Shown in pieces: positions 8,030 to 14,080 of a stretch of 16,751 nt of DNA. The notes under the pieces were generated by a model that saw nothing but the letters and a program-made list of their open reading frames with translations, was not told the DNA's origin and did not search any database. Position 1 is the stretch's first letter, and every line of letters begins with the position of its first letter. The position numbers and the translations under genes were made by a program. This DNA is from Elusimicrobiota bacterium. Its GTDB lineage: Bacteria; Elusimicrobiota; Elusimicrobia; UBA1565; UBA9628. Location of the stretch: NCBI GenBank assembly GCA_028869495.1, contig JAGWRY010000109.1, positions 1 to 16,751 on the forward strand, in the 5' to 3' direction.

Positions 8030-8677
8030 TCAGAGCCTCTCGTCCCGGCGGCGGACGCGGCGGCGGTTCAGCAGGAAGGCGGCCGCCGCGGCGAGGAAGG
8101 CGCCGGCGGCGATGTGCACCTCCCACGGGCGGAAGCGCCAGCCGAGATCGCCGTAGCTCTCGCGCATCGCCCAGCCGAGGACGGCGAGCACTTCGCAGCG
8201 GACGAGGGCTCCCGCGAAGGTCCACGCGGCGTACTCCCACGGGGTCGCCTCCGCCAGGCCCGCCAGGATCGAGCCGAGGATCACGGGGACCACCGGCAGG
8301 GCGCGCGCGGCGATGATCACGGGGCCGCGGCGGCGGCTCAGGCGCTTGGCCCAGCGCGCCTGGCCCTTCGCGGACAGGCCGAAGCGCGGGCCGTAGCGCG
8401 CGGCGGCCGGCCAGCCCCCGCGGCGCCCCCACCGATAGTACGGGTAGGCTCCGATCGTGATGCCGGCGGCCCCGGGCAGGGCGACGCGCAGGGCCGCCCA
8501 GCCGAGGACCGCCGCGACGCCTCCCTTCGGCGCGTAGACGGCGCCCGCCAGCACGAAGGCGGACGGGGCCGGCAGAGGGACCAGGGACTTCCCCAGCCCC
8601 CACAGGAAGAGCGAGCCGGGCCCGTGCAGGCCGAGCACGCGCAGCAGCCACGCCGCCCCGGCGGACGCGGGCTCCAT
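8030..8677 (-). CDS. DedA/VTT-domain integral membrane protein
   Basis: A 215-residue inner-membrane protein of the DedA (SNARE-associated, VTT) family, members of which are implicated in lipid flipping and envelope homeostasis. The N-terminal part carries the re-entrant-loop pattern GLGKSLVPLPAPSAFVLAGAVY (27-48). The C-terminal half has the signature ARALPVVPVILGSILAGLAEATPWEYAAWTFAGAL (124-158), with the conserved Arg and the Gly-rich membrane helix. A final membrane helix (about 188-204) is followed by a strongly basic cytoplasmic tail. It starts 7 nt after the ackA stop with no clear ribosome site, so it is probably co-transcribed and translationally coupled to ackA. The substrate is unknown. 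Confidence 0.85.
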   Translation of the reverse strand: MEPASAGAAWLLRVLGLHGPGSLFLWGLGKSLVPLPAPSAFVLAGAVYAPKGGVAAVLGWAALRVALPGAAGITIGAYPYYRWGRRGGWPAAARYGPRFGLSAKGQARWAKRLSRRRGPVIIAARALPVVPVILGSILAGLAEATPWEYAAWTFAGALVRCEVLAVLGWAMRESYGDLGWRFRPWEVHIAAGAFLAAAAAFLLNRRRVRRRDERL

Positions 8678-8684
8678 CGCCGGG

Positions 8685-9938
8685 TCAGGCGCCCCGCGCG
8701 GCGCCGGCCGCCGCGATCGCGCGGTAGGTGTCGCGCGCGATCAGCAGCTCCTCGTCGGTCGGGATCACGTAGGCCCGCAGGCGCGAGCGGGCGCTCGAGA
8801 TCAGGCCGGCCTTGCCGCCGGCCAGCGCCGCGTTGCGGCGCTGATCGAGGCTCAAGCCCAGGCACTCGAGACCCGCGCAGATCCGGCGGCGCACGGCCGC
8901 CGAGTTCTCCCCGATGCCGCCGGAGAAGATCAGCGCGTCGGCGCCGCCGAGCTCGGCGTAATAGGCGCCGATGTAGCGGCGCACGACCGCGCAGAACAGG
9001 TCGATCGCCAGGCGCGCGCGCCGGTCGCCGTGCTCGCGCTCCTCCTCGAGGAGCTCGCGCATGTCGCTGGTCATGCCGGAGACGCCGAGCAGGCCCGACT
9101 GCTTGTTGAGCATCGTCAGCAGCTCCGACAGCGAGAACCCCTCCTTGTGCGTCAGGTACTCGAGCACCGAAGCGTCCACGTCCCCGGCCCGCGTGCCCAT
9201 CAGCATCCCCTCGAGCGGGGTGAAGCCCATCGAGGTGTTGATCGAGGCGCCGCCCTTGACCGCGCAGGCCGAGCAGCCGTTGCCGAGGTGCAGGGTGACG
9301 ACGTTCACCTTCTCCTTGGGCAGGCCGCGCATCGTCCGGTAGCGGTAGGCGAGGTAGCGGTGCGAGGTCCCGTGGAAGCCGTAGCGGCGGATCTTGTGGC
9401 GGCGGTACAGATGGTACGGGATGCCGTACAGGTAGGCGGTCGGCGGCATCGTCGCGTGGAACGCGGTGTCGAAGACGGCCGCCTGCGGCACGCCCGGCCC
9501 GAAGATCTCCTGCGCGGCGCGGATGCCCCGCAGATTGGCCGGGTTGTGCAGCGGCGCCAGCTCGACGCACTCCTCGATGCCCTCGATCACGGCGCGGTCG
9601 ATCAGGACCGAGGCGCGGAACTTCTCGCCGCCGTGGACGACGCGGTGGCCGACCGCGTGGATGTCGGCCGCCGAGCGCAGGCCGTCGATGCCGGAGTCCG
9701 GCGAGATCACCCAGCGCACGATCCGGTCGAGCGCCGCGCGGTAGTCGCGCAGCGGCGCGTCCTCCTTGAGCGGCGCGCGCCCCGTCGCCTGGAAGCGGAT
9801 CAGCGCGAGGCCGCCGACGCGCTCGATGAGGCCCCGGGCCAGGCAGCGGTCTTCGTCGCGCGCGATCAGGGCCTTGTCGGTCTCGATGACCTGGAACTTG
9901 ATCGAGGACGAGCCGCAGTTGAGGACCAGGACGTTCAT
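8685..9938 (-). CDS. ackA: Acetate kinase
   Basis: Cytoplasmic ASKHA-fold enzyme interconverting acetate plus ATP with acetyl phosphate plus ADP. The 417 residues compare with a usual length near 400. Family motifs are complete: NCGSSSIKFQ (7-16), GHRVVHGGEKF (97-107, with substrate Arg99), catalytic Asp157 in VFDTAFH, GFHGTSHRY (187-195, transition-state His189), HLGNGCSACAVKGGASINTSMGF, and the nucleotide-binding IFSGGIGENSAAVRRR. The closing VIPTDEELLIARDTYR is also typical. It is first in a two-gene operon with dedA. Phosphotransacetylase (pta), the common partner, is not in the window. The mRNA is predicted to be leaderless and has no ribosome site. Confidence 0.97.
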   Translation of the reverse strand: MNVLVLNCGSSSIKFQVIETDKALIARDEDRCLARGLIERVGGLALIRFQATGRAPLKEDAPLRDYRAALDRIVRWVISPDSGIDGLRSAADIHAVGHRVVHGGEKFRASVLIDRAVIEGIEECVELAPLHNPANLRGIRAAQEIFGPGVPQAAVFDTAFHATMPPTAYLYGIPYHLYRRHKIRRYGFHGTSHRYLAYRYRTMRGLPKEKVNVVTLHLGNGCSACAVKGGASINTSMGFTPLEGMLMGTRAGDVDASVLEYLTHKEGFSLSELLTMLNKQSGLLGVSGMTSDMRELLEEEREHGDRRARLAIDLFCAVVRRYIGAYYAELGGADALIFSGGIGENSAAVRRRICAGLECLGLSLDQRRNAALAGGKAGLISSARSRLRAYVIPTDEELLIARDTYRAIAAAGAARGA

Positions 9939-9945
9939 GCCGCCA

Positions 9946-9954
9946 ATCGTAGCA
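9946..9954 (-). promoter_or_regulatory. Extended -10 promoter of ackA, predicted leaderless
   Basis: On the minus strand this reads TGC followed by TACGAT. The hexamer ends at 9946, 8 nt before the A of the ackA ATG (9938), so transcription should begin at about 9939. There is no purine-rich ribosome site between them. No -35 is seen. The palindrome CCGGGCCCGG (9962-9971) just upstream may be a weak terminator for the preceding gene. Confidence 0.6.
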
Positions 9955-9980
9955 AAGACCGCCGGGCCCGGGCGCTGACT

Positions 9981-12251
9981 TTAGTCGGTCAGGATCGAGG
10001 GCTGGGCGAAGCGGGACTTCGCGTCGCCGGCGTCCTTCAGCATCGGGACCTCGGCGCGGTCCTTCTTCAGCACGAGGTGCGCGTCCGAGCTCTTGACGCC
10101 CTTCGAGGTCCCGTCGATGTTCGACACGAAGTCGCCGGTCAAGTCCAGAGGGTCGACGAGCTGAACGAGGACGCGCAGGACGTCCTCGTAGGCGAGGCCG
10201 CTCTCGCCCGTCCCGCCGACGAGGACGGCGATCTTGTCGGCGCGCGCGGCGTTGCCCTGAGCGTCGCGAGCGGCCTTGAGGTCGGCGAGCAGGCCCGCGG
10301 CCTTGCGGCTCAGCAGATCGAGCTGGCGCTCGGGAGAGTCCTGGTTGATCCGCGTCCCGACGGGCGGCTCCTCGTCCTCGGGGAACGCGCGCCGCGCCGC
10401 GTCGCGGTCGTAGACGAGGCGGCCCTTCGCGTCGAGCGTCGCGTGGTCCGCCAGCCACTCCGCCAGCGGGCGATCCTCCTGGTCGATCATCCCCATGTGG
10501 GCGCCGGCGTTCAGCGAGGCGGCGAAGGCCCTGAGCACCTCGCCGGTGGATGCGTTCAGCATGTCCTTGACCGCCTTCTGGTTGAAGACCAGCGTGAACG
10601 AGAACCAGCCCTTGCGGTCGCCCGACTCCGCGTCCTGCCCGGCGCTCTTCGCGAAGGCGGCGGAAGAATCCTTCTTCGGGACCGGCGGGATCAGCGTGTC
10701 CACCGGGAGCATCACGCTCGCGGCGCGCGAGCCGCGCTGTCGGCCGGCGAGCTCCATCACGTCGTTGATGTCCTTCAGGTCGCCGCGGACCTCCGAGGCG
10801 CTCTGGCGGAGGTAGCCCTGGTTGCGCAGGTAGACGAGGATCGGAGCGCCGTGCGGCCGGCCCTTCGGGGCGAAGGTGACCGCCTCGGCGTCGCGCTGGG
10901 AGCTGTTCTTGGCCAGCGGGCCGAGGAACGGGGCGTTGAAGTAGTCGTTCGTCTTGCTCTTGTCGGCGCGGTAGAACTGGAACTCGCCCTGCGCGCCGGT
11001 GTAGCGCAGGACGCGGTCGCTTCCGAACAGCGTCGTCGCGTCGTGCTTGATCAGGAACGGGATGTTCAGCGAGAACGAATGCGTCTTCGTCGCGTACTGG
11101 TCGGCCGCCGCGTAGGTCGGGTCGCCGAGCGTCTTCGCGTGGTCGCCGCGCAGGATCGCGTAGTCCTTCAGCGTCGTCTGGTCGTCGGCGTGCAGGGTGC
11201 TCATGCGCGCGCCCATCTTGACGAGCTCGCCGAGGTCGCCGCGCGTCGCCTTCGCGAGCGCCTCGGCCTGCGCCGGGTCGCGCGGATCGACGACGAACTC
11301 CATCAGCACGCGCGCGCCGTCCGACGACGCGCGGCCCCAGCTCATCCAGGCCGTCGTGTACTTGCCGAGCTGGTTGGCGACCTGCTGCTCGACGAAGCGC
11401 AGCAGGATGTTCTGCGCGTTCGCGGCGAAGACGGCGGCCGGGAAGGTCGCGACGACGCCGAGGGCGCTCGAGTGGACGACGACGTGATCGATGCGGAAGC
11501 GGAAGCGGACCTTGTCGTCGGCGATGCGGTAGAGGGTCATGCTCGCCGCGCCGGAGTCGCTGCGGCCGAACGAGACGCTGAACGCGGAGGAGTCGGCCGG
11601 GTTGGACATCGGCCGGGTCTCGTTCAGGCCCAGGCCCTGGTAGTAGGTCAGCGTGAACGGGATGCGCCACAGCTCCCCGAGCTTCATCGCGGCGATGCGC
11701 TTGGCCGTCACCGGCATCACGGTCTTGATGTCGCGGAAGTCGGCCAGGCGCCGGACCTCGGCGCAGGTCTGCTGCGACGCGAGGCGGCGGACGACCATCG
11801 TGTGCCCCTCGATCGAGCCGCCCAGCGACAGGCCCAGGGAGGCGGCGCCCGCGCCGACTCCGTTCAGCTCCTTCGAGAACCCGTGCGCGTAGGCGATCTT
11901 CAGCTTCTCGTCGTCGACGACCGCCAGCGAGTTGTCCGGATAGGTCGCCAAGTAGCGCGACAGGCCGACGCTGGTGCCCTCGAAGCCCTGCGGGCCGAAG
12001 TTGAAGTCGTGGTTCAGCTGGATGTGGCGGCAGAGCTGGTCGAGCACCCGCGAGCGCAGCTTCGCGTCGAAGCTCTGCCGGTCCGGGGCGCCGAAGCCGC
12101 CCTCGGGGGTCGTCGGCGCCAGCACGGTCCCGGTCGCGACGGGCGCCTGGTACGGGGTCCAGTCGTCGTCCGGGTCGGCGGCGAAGGCTCTCGCGGACGC
12201 GGCGGTCAGCAGGACGGCGACCGTCAGCAGGCGCAGGCGGTATCCCCTCAT
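9981..12251 (-). CDS. Large secreted protein of unknown function
   Basis: I do not recognise this 756-residue protein. A Sec signal peptide is clear: a basic start (MRGYRLR), a hydrophobic core (LLTVAVLLTAAS) and a probable AFA/AD cleavage after residue 24. The mature protein has only two cysteines (in DQLCRH and QQTCAEV) and no further membrane helix. It is hydrophilic, with beta-like stretches such as SAFSVSFGRSDSGAASMTLYRI, DDKVRFRFRIDHVVVHSS, WFSFTLVFNQKAV and THSFSLNIPFLIKHD. A periplasmic, surface-exposed or outer-membrane-associated location is possible. The start at 12251 was chosen over 12260 because the predicted -10 (12259-12264) covers the latter. Codon use looks like that of its neighbours. 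It is followed after 42 nt by ackA, which has its own promoter. Confidence 0.85.
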   Translation of the reverse strand: MRGYRLRLLTVAVLLTAASARAFAADPDDDWTPYQAPVATGTVLAPTTPEGGFGAPDRQSFDAKLRSRVLDQLCRHIQLNHDFNFGPQGFEGTSVGLSRYLATYPDNSLAVVDDEKLKIAYAHGFSKELNGVGAGAASLGLSLGGSIEGHTMVVRRLASQQTCAEVRRLADFRDIKTVMPVTAKRIAAMKLGELWRIPFTLTYYQGLGLNETRPMSNPADSSAFSVSFGRSDSGAASMTLYRIADDKVRFRFRIDHVVVHSSALGVVATFPAAVFAANAQNILLRFVEQQVANQLGKYTTAWMSWGRASSDGARVLMEFVVDPRDPAQAEALAKATRGDLGELVKMGARMSTLHADDQTTLKDYAILRGDHAKTLGDPTYAAADQYATKTHSFSLNIPFLIKHDATTLFGSDRVLRYTGAQGEFQFYRADKSKTNDYFNAPFLGPLAKNSSQRDAEAVTFAPKGRPHGAPILVYLRNQGYLRQSASEVRGDLKDINDVMELAGRQRGSRAASVMLPVDTLIPPVPKKDSSAAFAKSAGQDAESGDRKGWFSFTLVFNQKAVKDMLNASTGEVLRAFAASLNAGAHMGMIDQEDRPLAEWLADHATLDAKGRLVYDRDAARRAFPEDEEPPVGTRINQDSPERQLDLLSRKAAGLLADLKAARDAQGNAARADKIAVLVGGTGESGLAYEDVLRVLVQLVDPLDLTGDFVSNIDGTSKGVKSSDAHLVLKKDRAEVPMLKDAGDAKSRFAQPSILTD

Positions 12252-12258
12252 TAATGTC

Positions 12259-12264
12259 ATTTTA
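12259..12264 (-). promoter_or_regulatory. -10 element (TAAAAT) of the 756-residue protein gene, predicted leaderless
   Basis: On the minus strand TAAAAT ends at 12259, 8 nt before the A of the ATG at 12251, the same spacing as for ackA and the ATPase gene. It is one of the few AT-rich spots in the region. It lacks the TGn extension of the others, and no ribosome site precedes the ATG at 12251. Confidence 0.5.
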
Positions 12265-12268
12265 CCCG

Positions 12269-12312
12269 CGCCGCGGCCGCGCCGCAGGAGGCGAAGGGCC
12301 CAGGCCGCGGCG
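12269..12312. repeat. 10-bp GC-only inverted repeat between hemerythrin and the 756-residue protein gene
   Basis: CGCCGCGGCC (12269-12278) and GGCCGCGGCG (12303-12312) are exact reverse complements 24 nt apart, in the 71-nt gap after the hemerythrin stop. There is no T-run, so it is not a standard terminator. It lies directly upstream of the predicted -10 and could end the hemerythrin transcript or bind a regulator. In DNA this GC-rich it may also be chance. Confidence 0.4.
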
Positions 12313-12322
12313 GACAATGGGC

Positions 12323-12772
12323 CTAGACGCCGTTCTCGCCGGCGCGGATCACGTCGAGGACGCGCCGCTGCTCGGCCGGCGGCAGGCGGGCGTCGCAGGC
12401 GGGATAGAGCGTCCGCTCCTCTTCGGCCCCGTGGACGGCGAGAGCCGCGGCGAGCTCTCGCCCGAGGGCGCCGGCGGCGGGATCCCCGGCGCGCAGGGCC
12501 TCCCGCGTCCGCGCGAGGCGCGCGCGCAGGCGGAGATGCTCCTCCTCGAGGGCCGCGACCGCGCGCCGGTCGAGCCCGGGGAGGGCGCGCAGGGACACCG
12601 GGAAGAGGACCTCCTCCTCCCAGGCGATGTGACGGTCCAGGCGGAGGGCGAACGCCTCGAACGCCGCGCGCGCCTCCTCGGGGCGCGCCCAGTCGATGCG
12701 GCCCAGCAGGGCGTGCAGCTGGCCGTGATCCTCCTCAAAGCGCTCGTGGATCGTCTCCGTCGCGTCGTTCAT
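12323..12772 (-). CDS. Hemerythrin-like HHE cation-binding protein
   Basis: A 149-residue all-helical protein predicted to bind a non-haem di-iron centre in a four-helix bundle, with a likely role in oxygen, NO or iron handling. Candidate ligands are His16 (EEDHGQLH), His48 and Glu52 (RHIAWEEEVLFP), His79 (LEEEHLRLR), and His114 and Glu118 (VHGAEEERTLYP). The duplicated HxxxEE...LFP/LYP pattern is the HHE hallmark. The HxxxH of classical hemerythrins is reduced to one His after EEE, which is common in HHE proteins. The ATG at 12770-12772 has GGAGGAGGG 7 nt upstream. A much longer in-frame extension reads into the antisense of the radical SAM gene and is not real. It is divergent from the radical SAM gene. 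Confidence 0.9.
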   Translation of the reverse strand: MNDATETIHERFEEDHGQLHALLGRIDWARPEEARAAFEAFALRLDRHIAWEEEVLFPVSLRALPGLDRRAVAALEEEHLRLRARLARTREALRAGDPAAGALGRELAAALAVHGAEEERTLYPACDARLPPAEQRRVLDVIRAGENGV

Positions 12773-12802
12773 CTCGCAGCCCTCCTCCCCCGACTCCTGG
12801 CA

Positions 12803-12808
12803 ACAATA
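12803..12808 (-). promoter_or_regulatory. Possible -10 element (TATTGT) for the hemerythrin gene
   Basis: On the minus strand TATTGT lies in a short AT-rich island of the 84-nt divergent region. The predicted start would be about 12796, leaving a 24-nt leader that contains the ribosome site. The match to TATAAT is four of six and there is no TGn extension, so support is modest. Confidence 0.3.
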
Positions 12809-12856
12809 CGGCCGGACGGCGGCCGCGCTTGGACGGATCGTTGCTTGGCGGCTGTC

Positions 12857-13816
12857 GTGCTCAAGAACGACGACGACCTCTCCTGGTACGCGCGCAAGGC
12901 CGCGCGCGCCTCGGCCAAACCCGGCACCGAGCCCGAGAGCGCCCACGTCGAGCGCATCCGGGATCTCCTCGAGCGCCTGCGCGCGGCGGGCGTGCGCGGC
13001 GACGCGGCGACGATGACGCTCTTCACCAGGCAGCTGCCCCCCGGCTGCCGCCCCTGCCTGCGCGGCGACGGCACGAACCTCTACGTGACCGGCCTGTGCA
13101 CGCGCGACTGCTTCTTCTGCTTCAACCAGAAGCCGCGCCAGGACGAGCTCGTCGTCCACGGCCTGCCCGTGCGGGAGCCCGAGGAGGCCGCCGGGATCGT
13201 GACCCGCTTCGGCCTGAAGAGCGTCGGCCTCTCCGGCGGCGAGCCGCTCCTCCGCCCCGAGCGCGTCCTGCGCCTCCTGCGCGTCCTGCGCGCCCTGCCC
13301 GAGCCGCCGCGCGTGGACCTCTATACGAACGGCGACCTGGCCGACGACGCGACGCTGAAGGCGCTCAAGGACGCCGGCCTCGACTCGATCCGCTTCGACG
13401 CCGCCGCCCGCGGCTACGACCTGGCGCCGGTCGCGCGCGCGCGCGCCTTCTTCGACGAGGTCGCCGTCGAGATCCCGCTCGTCCCCGAGGACCTGCCGAA
13501 GGTGAAGGAGATGGCCCGCGCGCTCGACCGCCTGCGCGTGCCCTACCTGAACGTCCACGAGCTGTTCCTCTGCGTCGAGAACGAGGCCCGCGTGCTGGCC
13601 TCCGGCGCCCGGCCGAAGGAGGGCGGCGAGTCGAAGCACCTGCTCTGGCGCCCGACCTCGCGCAGCCTCGAGGCCTGCCTGGAGCTCCTCCTGTTCGCGC
13701 TCGACGAGCGGCTGACGACCAGCGTCTACCTGTGCTCGTGCGGCACGCAGGAGACGATCTCGCGCCGCGGCTACCTCAAGCGCCGGCGGGGCTCCGGCGC
13801 GGCCGCCGCGGCCTGA
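12857..13816 (+). CDS. Radical SAM protein of unknown function
   Basis: A 319-residue predicted radical S-adenosylmethionine enzyme. The cluster motif CTRDCFFC (Cys81, Cys85, Cys88, spacing CX3CX2C) sits in the usual place after the first strand, followed by the SAM-contacting SGGEP at 126-130 and a partial TIM-barrel pattern (VDLYTNGD, LDSIRFDAA, VEIPLVP). Additional cysteines occur as GCRPC (64, 67) just before the core and as LCSCG (293, 295) near the end, possibly for a second cluster or zinc. The reaction and substrate are unknown, and no precursor peptide or partner enzyme is adjacent. The start was placed at the GTG of 12857. The in-frame TTG at 12845 is an alternative. No good ribosome site precedes either, consistent with a leaderless or poorly initiated transcript. 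The C-terminus ends in a low-complexity Ala/Arg tail. Confidence 0.9.
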   Translation: MLKNDDDLSWYARKAARASAKPGTEPESAHVERIRDLLERLRAAGVRGDAATMTLFTRQLPPGCRPCLRGDGTNLYVTGLCTRDCFFCFNQKPRQDELVVHGLPVREPEEAAGIVTRFGLKSVGLSGGEPLLRPERVLRLLRVLRALPEPPRVDLYTNGDLADDATLKALKDAGLDSIRFDAAARGYDLAPVARARAFFDEVAVEIPLVPEDLPKVKEMARALDRLRVPYLNVHELFLCVENEARVLASGARPKEGGESKHLLWRPTSRSLEACLELLLFALDERLTTSVYLCSCGTQETISRRGYLKRRRGSGAAAAA

Positions 13817-14070
13817 CGCTCCCCCCTGGAAAGCCCAGGGATTCCTTCGGCGCGAGCGCCGGGGTCCCCGGCTCGCCGCATTCGTCGCTCGACCAGCGCC
13901 TGGCCTCGCGCCTGCTCGACGAGGAGGTCACGAGCGCCTACGTCGGCGCCCGACGCCTGACCTACGAGGCCTGGCACTACGAGTGGGGCGACTCCCCGTT
14001 CGGCTCCGGCGCGCTCTGCCGCGCGCCGGACTGCGCCGAGAAGCACTGGCCGGTGACGGGCCGGCCCTGA
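13817..14070 (+). pseudogene. Coding-like fragment without start codon, possible M15-peptidase remnant
   Basis: The 264-nt gap between the radical SAM gene and the ABC exporter holds no intact gene. One plus-strand frame, ending in TGA at 14068-14070, looks protein-like from about 13880. It includes LASRLLDEEV and RRLTYEAWHYEWGDSPFGSG, then two cysteines and EKHWP. ExWHYEW resembles the C-terminal zinc-site motif of M15 (VanY-type) D-Ala-D-Ala carboxypeptidases. No ATG, GTG or TTG lies in this frame between 13817 and about 14050, and the upstream SxHxxGxxxD motif of that family is absent. It could be a decayed gene end, or a frameshifted extension of the radical SAM gene, which ends one frame away at 13816. 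Two GC-rich palindromes (13824-13840 and 13858-13872) lie at its start. Confidence 0.35.
13824..13840 (+). terminator. Weak hairpin after the radical SAM gene
   Basis: CCCTGG (13824-13829) and CCAGGG (13835-13840) form a 6-bp stem with a 5-nt loop, 8 nt past the stop codon, followed by ATTCCTTC rather than a T-run. A second palindrome, GCCGGGG-T-CCCCGGC, follows at 13858-13872. Either may contribute to termination, but neither is a textbook intrinsic terminator. Confidence 0.25.
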
Positions 14071-14080
14071 GCCCGACGCG

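Noticed and set aside
12254..12856. Upstream extension of the radical SAM frame across the hemerythrin gene.
   Set aside because: It is antisense to a well-supported hemerythrin gene and lacks family similarity before about residue 1 of the GTG start at 12857.
12773..13639. N-terminal extension of the hemerythrin frame on the minus strand.
   Set aside because: It is the antisense of the radical SAM gene. The hemerythrin ATG at 12772 has a strong ribosome site and gives a normal-length HHE protein.
13771..14046. Minus-strand 91-residue frame in the gap before the ABC gene.
   Set aside because: Its composition is the Arg/Ala/Gly/Val bias of a shadow frame. The plus-strand frame over the same DNA is more protein-like.
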